Below are positions 1 through 13,800 of a stretch of 64,000 nt of DNA, piece after piece. The translations under genes were made by a program, and so were the position numbers. This DNA is from Tubiluchus corallicola. Its lineage: Eukaryota; Priapulida; Priapulimorpha; Priapulimorphida; Tubiluchidae. The stretch is taken from the NCBI GenBank assembly GCA_030141605.1, contig JAQGDQ010000164.1, forward strand, positions 159,694-223,693. Reading direction: 5' to 3'. Numbering within the stretch: the stretch's first letter is position 1; every line of letters starts with the position of its first letter. The notes beneath the pieces are model-generated. The model searched no databases and was not told where the DNA came from. It worked only from the letters and a program-made list of their open reading frames with translations.

Positions 1-392
1 TTACGTACCACAGAAAAAATGAATAAGAAATTACAGGAATGTATATGAAAATTAGACTTTACGGTGCTAAAAGCATTGTGAATATTTTTGTCTACACTTA
101 GAAGAAAAAATACTTTTTACTTTTTTTACGTATCCTAGCGTAAGAAAACTTGGTATGATTTCTGCTTTCACAATGGCTTCTATATTACCTGATTGCTGAT
201 ATTATAACTTTGCGTTTGTAACTCTGAAACTTATAACTCATTATTATAGCTAATAAATTTCTTCATTATGTGTTCGACCTGTAATTTGTCAGAAGTACTC
301 TTCTCAAGGTGCCATAACATTAGCAACAGTGGTTACGTTTCTCAATAAATGTTTGGATAAAGATGAATTTTTATTTTTCCAGGATAGTTACA

Positions 393-455
393 ACAATGAT
401 AGTACTACGGGTTTCTGTGTAAATCCTGCAAAGTGCAGATACTGACTATCATTGA
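393..455 (+). CDS. Possible terminal exon of a gene lying upstream of the window
   Basis: A pyrimidine-rich stretch ending in TTTTTCCAG at about 375-383 resembles a 3' splice site. It is followed by a short open stretch ending in DSYNNDSTTGFCVNPAKCRY and a TGA near 445, with AATAAA about 75 bases downstream near 517. Acceptor, short open frame, stop and poly(A) signal in order fit a last coding exon. Boundaries are approximate. There is no family recognition, and the exon could equally be chance or a 5' exon of the zinc-finger gene. Confidence 0.22.
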
Positions 456-1084
456 CTAATATTCAAGACGATAAGCAGAATTACAGTTACAGCAGGATTT
501 ACAGTTCACATTTAAGAATAAAGTATGATTTGTTTTAAAGTCCATTCCAAGACAGAAAACGTGCTTTACTGTAATGAAAATCGTGCAATATAATCGTGGA
601 AGTACTTTAAATTAGATAAAACTTTAGAACACAGTTACACCAAGTAATCATTAACATTAAGTCAGAAACTATACCAAAAGGCTGTGGAATGTGCACTGAG
701 AAACATGATATGTGTGATGCAAACTCATACATGTACAACATGCAACATGTTGAAGTTGATGCAGTTTCACACTGTACAATCTACTGCTTAACAAAAACTA
801 GTTTTTGGACTGAGCACTGATTCAGTAAAATTGATGATCGAAATTTGCTGATCCAGACTGACAGTTTTCTGTTTACTAACAAGAAAACTAATAATTTATT
901 GCACGCCACAATACTAGCACTTTCTGATCTAATTTTAGCTTTAGTGTTCTGAAGAGTACTGAGATTGATTAGAAATTTAATTCTATTTGTGATTTATTTT
1001 TTTAAATTTTTTTCGTAAATGAATTTGCAACTTATAAATTTTAATAGGTTTTGGGAAGGCTTCGCAGACATTTTGTTCTACTAA

Positions 1085-2262
<1,178 letters not shown>

Positions 2263-4849
2263 AAATTTAAATTTACAATGCCTCAATTATTTCAAAAAAT
2301 ACAACTCCATATAAAATGAAATCTTTACATCAGGTTAAACACTGCGAACTTTTGAGGTCTTGCTGATGCACCCGACATTTATCTTAACAGCAAAATTTTT
2401 ATTTTATTAGCATTTTATCTGTGTGAGTAAAAACAAATTTACACTGCAATTCATGTTGAATATATCGTAATTGTGACATTTTTAAATTTTGACAACAATA
2501 TTACATTCATTTGTTATTTAAAATTGAAAATACCTTAACGAAACTAGACAATGATTGGACCGGATTAAGATCTTTTGGGACCCCTTAGCCTAATGAAATT
2601 ATGGGGCTTCCTCAGATGGAGACACCCTCTAATTTGCTCACTTGTCTCCAATATTTTTTACTTGTGATATATTTCAGCAACATTTGCATAGTTAGGGGCT
2701 CATATTTCAAATAAAGGGCTTCAAAGAGGGGCCATTATCTAAAATAAAGGGTCTCGAACAAAGGTCTTTTGTCTCAAATAAAACGCTCAAACACAGATCC
2801 ATCTCAAATCAGGAGCCACTAAAAATTAGATTTTCAGACTTCCCTTTTTAAAGCCAATCATTAAAGTATGGGCCCCCAAGCTTGAGGAGCACTAGGCTGC
2901 AGCCTATGCTGAGAGTAGTAACTCAATTATTTTATAGAAAACCTGCTTACTTTTAAAATTAAAGGTGGAAACGTCATAGATAAGTCTAATGCAGTTATAT
3001 TTGCCATGTACTTGTACGAGTTCTAAGTATTCTTTGTGCTTTGGTCAAAGTTGAATTTCTGTATTAGTTAGCGTAAAAGTTATATTATTACTAACTTTTT
3101 TATATTTGTAATTTTTGTATTTCAGTTATAGAAGTTGAAAGTCCAACATATTCATATCATTCCCTAATTATCTTTTGATCTTTAGCATCTGATGTTAAAT
3201 ATTTTGAATTAGAATTTGTTTCTTTTTGTTGTATGTTGTTATTGTTATTGCTGCAACTGATATAGTTGAAACACATATGTTACTTACATATAGTCAAATA
3301 ATTGGACTTGTTTCACTTTTATGATTGGTTAGAATTTTAGTTTATTTACTGCTTTGTTTTTAAAATTCTTGTCACAAAAATTACAAATACTAGCCACATT
3401 GTTTTACATGTCCATTAGTACAAACATTTTTTTTTAAAGTTTCTAAAGTTGTTAAAGTACTAGTGTAGATTGATAGCCTTAAATGTTCACACACAGATGT
3501 TTACAAAAGGGACCTTGGAGCATTTTCCATCTTGTACGCATGTGACAGCTCCTAGCTGTAACTTTGAAGTGAAAAGCACATTTGTCATAATTCACCGTTA
3601 AGCACATAGTAGGTGGCACTGCAATCATCATTCATTACATATAAACTGATAATCAAGGTTAGAACATAGGATCACTGGCTGATGTTCATGTTCTTTAGGA
3701 ATATTACAAAAAATACAAGACTGACTTTAAATTGATGAAGAATATATTTTTATTTTTTAATGTACGAATTTTTGAAAATGTATTTAAAAGGGTAAAGCAT
3801 GTTTAGAAGAATTTACATTTTCACAAAACCACAAATCTTTACTATAACTGCTACAATAGTACAGAAGGCAGCAACGGATCACCAAGTGCCTGTTCGCACA
3901 CCAAAACCGTCTCTAAGTCAGTATAGTTAAAACTACATTACGATGCAGTTTCAAAGTAGGATGCATCAAGAATTTGGTCAAATATCAATTTTTTCATAGA
4001 AATAAATGCTAAATATATTGGTACTTCACATTCTAGCATCAAATCAGCAAAAACTTTTAAAAATATTTAAAATTTTATTTATATAACTCCTTCCCAATTT
4101 TTTCCTGCCTAAAAATTAGTACTGCAATTGTGAAAAATTCCTATTTTCAAATTCAGATAGCAGCTCGTAGAATCAGCCACTTTGCTGTGTTTTTTCAGTT
4201 GTCAAGTGACAAGCCAAATCTTCATCTGAAAGAAGCATCTGTTGGATTTAAAACTAACTTTAGTGTGCTTTTACACCTTTTAAAGTTCATAGCAATCACC
4301 TTTTCATGTACTTGCTAAGTGTTCTTGTAGAAGCACGACAAAAACAATGGCAAGCTTCAGGTTGAATGCCTCAAGATTGTATTTTTCAGTAAACAGCATG
4401 CACCTCAGCTTCAATATAAATAATCTCAGCTTAGAATAATATACAGTAATGAGTTAATTAACTTCACTAAATGGAGATTCAAGATAGTCGATATTCATCA
4501 AGTTTAACTGCCGACTTATGGACATTTTTGCTGTGCAAACAAACAATTATAGTGTTCAGCATCTCGCCTGACCTTAAAACTATTTAAAGCATTTCTCCTA
4601 ATTCATTTAAGCAAAGTGTTAAATTTCTGTATAACTCTCGTCAAATTTTTGTTGAGCCTTGAAACCACTGATTGACATGTCAGATCAAGGCCATAACCTG
4701 TATAACTATGCTAAAAACACAAAAATACATGGTTTCTCATTAACAGGTAAATATACAAGATCGTGAAAATATCTGGGTGCATGAGATGTTTTCTAGTGTC
4801 ACAAAAACTCTAATAACAATATTTACATAACACAGGATTATGGGATACG
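2263..4849. other. Intergenic, zinc-finger gene to KIN
   Basis: No supported gene. Bases 2576-2900 hold a dispersed repeat (listed separately). The rest is AT-rich without long open frames; a 62-codon frame at 4130-4318 has no recognisable features. The 3' UTR and poly(A) site of KIN (minus strand) should lie just below 4850, but I see no clear canonical AATAAA within 100 bases. Confidence 0.5.
2576..2900 (+). repeat. Dispersed repeat, first copy
   Basis: CCTTAGCCTAATGAAATTA near 2585 recurs as its reverse complement near 20130-20150, with flanking matches to a GATGGAG segment. CTAGGCTGCAG near 2891 recurs in direct orientation near 20673. Shared segments 18 kb apart, one of them inverted, indicate an interspersed repeat of unknown class. 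The edges are not defined. Confidence 0.4.
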
Positions 4850-7800
4850 TCACGTTACATGTATTTTACAGACGTCCTCATAAGGTACACCTTCTACAAT
4901 TCGACCATGAAGTGGACCTGAAGCAATTTTTACAGAACAACTGAAATTTTTCTCGTCCAATCCAACTAACGTAGCTTTATGACTTCTATAAGCACCGTTA
5001 AGAACTTGAACTAATTTACCTGTAAAACAAATGAAATTTGCTACTTTTACCAACACATGGAGCATTGCAAGTTTTTTAACTAGTCCTGTTATATAGTTTT
5101 TTTGTAATAATAAGTTAGTTAAAAAGAAAAATGAAACAAAATAAGTAGAACAAGCATGCGCAAAACATATAAAAAACTAGCTAATCGAAAATGGATCTGT
5201 TTTTATGTTCGTCTAGTTTCTCAATAATGTCTCCCTCGATAATTTTATATGCACAGCTACAAATGTAAGACATGAAATACTTTGTCTTTTTTTCTGAATT
5301 AGGGATGTATTCTCCCCATGAAGGAATTTTAGCTGTTCTGGGATGGAAATGAAACCACAAGCTGGGAAACTCAAACTAGTGAAACATATGATCTTCTACA
5401 AACCTCTATACTACAAACTGTAGATAATCTAGGGGATATCGCGCTGTTGCATGTTAGAAATTAATTTAAAAACTTTGATGCAAATTTTAACATTTGTCGA
5501 CATTTTCTATTGCTGTTAACCTTGTAAAATTCCACTATAAAATTTTCCAAGTAAATCTAGAATGTGCAGAATCAGACAATCTTTTAAAGCAAGGGTGGCA
5601 TTGTGATACATCAGAAAGTGAACTCGGAGTACTATACTAAAAACTAAGATAATCTTGGAAAGATATTGATTATCGAGGTGGAGACTGAAAATGGTACAGA
5701 AAAGTCAGTCAAAGCTTTACCTTGTGCTGGTATCACAGTCTCTAAATGAACTTGATCCACCTTCAGCTTGTCACCACTATTTAACATTTTTACAATAGCT
5801 GCATAGTTATCTACCACTTGCTTAACAACAGCTTTTTGCTTGTAATACTTCTCACCCAGCTTCCGAGTTGTTACCTTGACAACGATATCCTAGAAATCAA
5901 ACAATCGATGAATATTACCAAATTACTTCACACTGACAAAATGGTGAATTGCGTCTACTAAACAATTAAGCCAGTCAACCAAAAAGGTCAAATAAGTCAA
6001 ATGAGCAAACAAAACTATACAACTAGGCTGTTTAAATAAGTGTAACATAGCATTTCATGGTGACTTCTGCATCTTATAGTTGCAATTGTGATGCAAAACA
6101 GCTCGAGAACATCAGTGCAAAATACTATATATACATTTTCTACCATCAGCATGAAGTATGTACAATATTTTTATCTTTCTTAAATCTAAAAATACAAAAT
6201 ATTAATCATGTTATTGTTAATTTAGCAAATATGAAACAAAATCAAGCAAGAATAACACCTATTTACCTCAGTCAACCAGTAATCCTTTCTGTTTGTTTTG
6301 GCTTTCTTTCTTTCTTCCTCCTAATTTAAACAATAAACAGTTTGCAAGTTTTTAAAATTTGACAAAGAATTTGTATACATCTTTAAAGTTGACTTATTTC
6401 TTTTCATTTAAATAACTATAACAGATAGGAACACATGCACCAGTTGCATATGTCATTTGCTACTCAAGACAGATGGCACCACATGCACCAGTTGCATATG
6501 TCATTTGCTACTCAAGACAGATGGCACCACCTGCATCCATCATTTGCTATTCAAGACACATCGTACCACCAGCATCCATCATTTGCTATTCAAGACACAT
6601 CGTACCACCTGCATCCATTGCATTCATCATTTACTACTCAAGACAGATGGCACCACATGTATCTGTTACATACCTCATTTACTACTCAAGACAGATGGCA
6701 GCACATGTATCTGTTACATACCTCATTTACTACTCAAGACAGATGGCAGCACATGTATCTGTTACATACCTCATTTACTACTCAAGACAGATGGCACCAC
6801 ATGTATCTGTTACATACCTCATTTACTACTCAAGACAGATGGCACCACATGTATCTGTTACATACCTCATTTACTACTCAAGACAGATGGCACCACATGT
6901 ATCTGTTACATACCTCATTTACTACTCAAGACAGATGGCAGCACATGTATCTGTTACATACCTCATTTACTACTCAAGACAGATGGCAGCACATGTATCT
7001 GTTACATACCTCATTTGCTATCCAAGACAGATGGCAGCATATGTATCTGTTACATACCTCATTTGCTATTCAAGACAGATGGCACCACATGTATCTGTTA
7101 CATACCTCATTTGCTACTTAATTCTAAATATCTCAAAGTCAAACGATACTAACACAAAACATTTCGAAATTAATTTTTATGGAAATCATATCTTTATTTT
7201 TAGATATACACAACAATTTATTGTTAAGTAAGCATTACGTATTGCTTGCTTCCGTACATATACTATTAATCTGAATGTGATTCTACTTTCATAATGACTG
7301 GAAGAACATTAAGAAATAAATGACTCATGACTAATAAGGCGTTTCACAGTTCCAGTGATTGATGATGATCATGAAAAGGTCAAAGGTCAGACAACTCATT
7401 TGTGTATACTTGACAATGCCTCACAGCTCATGTTGCTGTAATAGTAACAGTTTTAACAGTTAGATAATTCATTTTTCCTTGTTCCTAAGCAAGATCCTCT
7501 CAGTAAATCACTCTGCGCACAGAATAATACATAATTAACGTCCACATAAAATTATTCTTTTATAAATGCTTTACACCAGGTAATATACAGAACAATTAAA
7601 ATCATACTTCCATAATTTCATCTAAAGCTGATTTCCGTTTGCCAGCAGGTGTGTTATCGTCTTTAGATGTAGAAGATGAGTTTAAACTTGTTTTAGGCTT
7701 CATTTTAAGTGGATTTTTTTCACTCGTAGCAACATCAGATCTAAAAAACAAAGTACAGTAGATAGAATATACAAGAGTCATTGGAAGGGATTAAACCACT

Positions 7801-10800
7801 CCTCCTGGTTTGCTATTCACAGGAAGCTAGGCTCCCTTATGGATAAATGAATTGTGTTGGAGTAACATAACTTTATTTCTTCTGTCATTCGGCTGTGTAT
7901 CACACGATACACAAGTTTACAGTTTAGTATTTGTTTTGTTTGCTTTTTACAATGTGGATTTTTGTATTTTTTATCTACTATATTTGTATTTAGATGGATT
8001 GTTGTGTTGTGTGATCAAGACCATATTATGGTCGAACTATTGCAGATAAGCAGATGTTTAAGTAAGAAACCAGTCTTTTCTTAAGTGGTGCCTAATAGTT
8101 TTGAATTTTTTTTTCAATTGTTACTATTAGAAGTGCACTTGCTTATTTTTGTTGTTAAAGACAGTAGATCAATAACTAAGTTATGCTTTGAAGGTTGAAG
8201 GAAGATTGTGAAATTTGAAGCATATATACAAATGCTTTGTATGTATATATATATATATACACATGCTTTTGACATATAAAGCATCAACTACAAAATCTTG
8301 ATCATGAATTATTACTTGGTTGTCTGTTCTGTTGGCTTTGTGGTGACTGGTAGCTTAAAGGCTATTTTTTCTTCTTCATTTTCTCGCTGTAATTCTGTAA
8401 ACTCGGGTGTCTTCCCTTCCGTTCTTCTTCTCTCACTTTCTCTTTTCACTACACAATAAAACAAAAGTCAAAAAATTTTTCTTTTTAAAACCTAATTTGG
8501 CTTAATTCTGCATAGCAGCAAAGACTGGCATGCTTCATAGAGTGGTACAGACTGGCTTCATAGCTTCATAGAGTGGTACAGCCTTTCGACTAATACTCTG
8601 CATAAAAGAACAGTCTCCATGAAAGCCAGAATCCATGATCCATAACTTTCTGTGACAAAACTTGGTTTATTTTTTCACTGGGACAAACTTAGGCCAGTAA
8701 TCATAAAAACAAGGTGCAACAAGTTCAACAAAACTCACTTATATAAATTCACAATGTGGTCAATCTTTATTTTTGAGTTCAATGTTATGATGTGTACATA
8801 AACACATACTACAGAAATTCAACAACCTAAAACTTGTCCTTGCACAGTGATCAATTTTTATTTTTGTAAAAAGTTACAAAATGTAATAAATTACAATATT
8901 TACAAATTGAACAAATTACAACATTTAGTAATAAAATGTGGCGTAAGTTCCGTAGCATATGTGTGCTATGCAGGAAATTCAGCAATCTAAAATTTCACCA
9001 TACATCTCAGCCATATCGTTACGCTACAACAGTTACCTTGTCGTTCTATAAAAGCTGCAATTTTTTCCTCGTCGTCAACGTCCATTTTTACTTTGGCTGC
9101 AAGTAGTTCTTGACGACGAATCGTTTCCGGATCGCGATCAATCCATGTTATGAACCAACCCTTTTCTGTATGATCTACTGTACAATGACCTAAAACATGT
9201 CGTGAAGCCACAACTATAAACTTTACACAGGCAAAAAACAACTCGTCAAGCTACCCATTGCAGCTATTACAGCAAAGCAAGTCAAGGTCATGCGACTGAC
9301 TGTGACCCTGTTTTGTATTAAGGTCAAAATTTTATCCATATTGGTGCATTTTTGGTTTACTTTTGACCATTTAGCACTTTTTATTGCACCAGATATGGGG
9401 TTAAAATTCTTGATACGTTAAACTATTTTCATCACTAGTCAATTGATCGTTATCATTATTGATAATTATTAATGAATTCATTGTCTCTTAATCAGTAACA
9501 ACTCTGCCTTTAGGTTACTGTTCATTAATGCAGATGTTATCAAACTACGATAAGTGCAGTAAAGTTATTCACATAATCATGAAGTTTCAAGAAATCTTGA
9601 AATATGTCCTGGAAAACAAGATTTTATTCTCTACTGGCCTGACCCAAAGAGAATCCACATCAGGGAACACTTTGATGCTGTACAGAAGCAGCAGTGACAC
9701 TTAACATAAAGGATCTTTTAGTACATAATAATGTATGCCCTTTATTTGGAACGTTTGTAGTTCACTATGAAATTAAACAAAAAGAACAAAATTATACATA
9801 AAAATTAGTATTTAAGATCAAAAGATTGAAATTGATTACAGACTTACACATCTCATAAATTACAATTATTAGTGGTCCATTTTGATCTCATATAAAACCA
9901 TCTTTTCATGCAGAAGATGTAGAAGCCATACTTTTTATTTCAAATATGTTTAACAAGTTATTCCAGATTGATATGCCAAACGAAAGGATTGGTCATACAG
10001 TGTTAAAAAGTTTTTTTTGCTTGACAGCACAGTTTACTGTAATCATTTCCAATCAACAACATTCTTTAACTCATCCAGTTTACTCAGTATGGCACAGTTA
10101 CAGTTGAGTAAAAACGATTACTCATGTGTCACACAAATACATATACTCACTGAAACATTCTTCATACATTTACCTAAACATCAATGAACATCATAATAGA
10201 AGAACAGCAGAAAATATGTAATAAAGAACAATAGATAGTGTGACATTTTATGAAGCAAATCATACGCCTCACAGGTAAAATCAAAACTGCAGAGATTTGG
10301 CACCTACCTTCTTTGCCAAGCCATTTGACAAAGTCAGTAAGAGTTTCCCACTGTGTAGAATTCATATGTAAATGTTCCCGGTCACTAATATATTCTTGAT
10401 ATACAACATTAGCATGGACACGCTTCGTACCTTGTAGTATAACCAACACACATTATGTCACAAAGCTATGCATATATTAGGGATGCACCAAAATTTAGAA
10501 ACAGATGAATTTCGGTTACCGAACGGAATCGAATTTTCAGTTCACTTTTGTTTCGTTAGTATAAAAAATTCAGCAAAGTTTTGTTTCAATAATTTTTTTC
10601 TAAGAAATCTGACCGAAATTTTGAAAAATTCGGTTTTAGTTCAGTTGCAACGAAAGTAAAAAATTACTTTTTATAATTTGCCATTTTTCTCCACTGAACA
10701 CAATGCTACAAAGCCTGAAAAAAACAATCAACAATTTTTCAACAAAACTGCTTACAACGTGGTAGACCTTCAGCTTACACTAGCTTCACAAAATGTTACC

Positions 10801-13800
10801 ATTTGTTGGAATCTTCATTTGTACGATGTGTCTACAAGTGGTTTTATTGTTAATATAGCGAAAGACATTGTGAATATTGCGTAGCTTATCATTATTGTCA
10901 AGTTGTCAACATTGTTTGGCGAATTTAATGTAACTGTGTCAAGCATGGATAAATGATGTGTATCAAATACAAGCATATGAGATTTTTTATTCATTAGGTT
11001 TTTAACACAGCAGATTGAAGTTAGTGTAAAATATACGAAACACCCTGACACAATATGTAAAATCTTGCCTATATAATTACTGATTAAGTAATAATATTAA
11101 AGTAATTACCATACTGTTATCTGTTAATATTGCTTACTTACTGTTTGGGTTACCAAGATAGAATTTGTTAATATATCAAGAGGTTGTCGAACTTGCAGTT
11201 CAGTGGCATACATAATTTGTTCAATTTAGTATTTTAAAACCTTTAATTTCTTAAATTTTGAAATTCAAATTCAATGAAACAACAATGGTTTGTTAGTTAG
11301 ACGATTTATTGCTTTATTTCTCTTAAATAAATCACCACTTCTGGTACTTGCTTATACTCACCTGCTTGTGACTGCAGAGTATTACAGGCCTATTCGATTT
11401 ACGAAATAGCTAAAGCCGTTTTTGTGCCTTGATTTTTTTCATTAGTTTGATAAAAAACTAAAAATATCAGTAAATTTCCAGAAATATTTGTTATCGGCAA
11501 AAAAAAATTTGTGAAATTCGTCTTAATTCGGGTTGGGGAAAATAAATTTGTAGAAATTCGGTTCAACAAAAAAAAAAGATTTGAAAAATTCAGTAAAAAC
11601 TGGTTTTGGTGCATCCTTAGCACATGTGTATTAAAAAGGAAAGCACTGCAGTAATGTACTAGATGTAATTATTTGATGTTATGGCTACAAAAAACTTATT
11701 ATTTAAAAATAATAAATACACCAGAATTATGTTAATTATTGATATTTTTCTAACAATAGTAACAAATACGAAATTAACTGCTTTGCTTTTAAGCATCAGA
11801 CAATTGTTTTGAGATTATTTAATGAAACAAAGCCAAACAATACATCACACCAAAAATGAATATTCCTGTTAATCTTTATAGTTGACCTTAGTAAGTTTAA
11901 TATTGCAGCTCGGGTCAGATTCAGTGCAGACACAAGCTTGTAAACTTCAATTTGTCGTATTAAAGAAAAACAATGCTGTCCCGATGTTGATTTGGTAGAA
12001 CATGATTAGAAAATTGTATGAAAAAGTGTTTTAAAAAAGAAAATACTGATGAAGGTAAACATACCATAACGTCGTCGCAGCAACTCCAAAAATGCTTTCA
12101 GAAAGTCTCTGAAATGCAAAAACGACAAGAACTTAAATAAAATTCAAAATATTGTAAATTTTGCACCTAGGCTCATGTCGACCACATATCTGACGTCATT
12201 ATAAATTTAGAACTTTTATTTGTCAAAGAATTAGCCATATTTGCAGATGTTTGCTTGTTTCACAAAATATTATTCACTAAACAACCAACTTACATATGTA
12301 ATCAGCTAAATTTCAATTGTAACATGATTTTTCAAACCACTAGACAGTCAAATTTACTTCTTATTCCTAATGCAAAATCTAATTGTGGTACAAGACGGTT
12401 CATAGTCAGGGCAAGCAAACATCACAATTAATATGCAATCAAAACTGAATTAAATAAAATAACAAAATTTGAAATATTTAAAAATTAACTCAGCGAATTA
12501 CTTATAAATAGTCGTTAGTTACAATTTATTTTTTTTTTGTTTTAAGTATAATCAAATTTTATAGCCATGCTTTTATATAATATTAATTAGGGTATTCTTT
12601 ATTTTTTATATTGATCATTTTATATTTTTTACTTTTATATACTGTAAACTGTGCAAAGAAAAACCTCATTTACGGGGAATGCACATGAAATATAAATAAA
12701 TATATGCTTTATTGAATTGTAAGTAGCATAAAATGACTGATAGGGCGTCCAATGCAACTTTTGAAACTGGTGGGGGGGGGGGCAAAGGGAAATACTGCTG
12801 GTAGGGTGAACAAGCGGTAGAAAATTTGTATAATACTGAAGTGTTTTGAATAAGTGAGCCATGGTGAATACTTGGTTAACCACACATGACAAAAACTGCG
12901 CTGGGTCCTTTGCATCTTTTTTGAAATCATAATTTGATGCAAGTGTGTAACACTTCACAAAAACAATGGGCTTTACATCGTCTGTTAATTTTAAACTTCT
13001 CAGGGAGTTAATTATACGATTCCAATTTCCAAACCCCTTGCCCTAGGCTAGCAGGCCCGATCCAGGGAGTGGCAAATAACCTGTTTGCACCCCCGAGTGG
13101 ATGACCATTATAACTGAATATGTAAGTTTTATTTTTATGTTTTAGTGAACACTTCTGCAAATATAAATTGGCTACACTGCAAAGTGTTAAGAATCTAGCT
13201 TGTATCACTCTCAATCTGCTGATATCTTACATAAGTGATGACGATTAGAACATGCAGTAAAAAACTATAGCTATATCATAAGCTTTACAAAGTTGATAGA
13301 CTGTACTATCATGAACATTGCCTAAATTATAAGTTATAATCCAATTCAGGTAAACAGGTACTCAACTGCACGAAATTAATTAAGGTAAACAGGTACTCAT
13401 GACTGCATGAAGTTAATTAAGGTAAACAGGTACTCATGACTGCATGAAATTAATTAAGGTAAACAGGTACTCATGACTGCATGAAGTTAATTAAGGTAAA
13501 CAGGTACTTATGATGACTGCACGAAATTAATTAAGGTAAACAGGTACTCATGACTGCATGAAGTTAATTAAGGTAAACAGGTACTCATAACTGCATGAAA
13601 TTAATTAAGGTAAACAGGTACTCATGACTGCACGAAATTAATTCAGGTAAACAGGTACTCATGACTGCACGAAATTAATTAAGGTAAACAGGTACTCATG
13701 ACTGCATGAAATTAATAAAGGTAAACAGGTACTCATGACTGCATGAAATTAATTAAGGTAAACAGGTACTCATGACTGTATGAAATTAATTAAGGTTAAC

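Noticed and set aside
6435-7231. Three overlapping plus-strand frames of 228-252 codons
   Set aside because: They are the three readings of a 48-bp minisatellite in a KIN intron; the period is divisible by three, so frames stay open.
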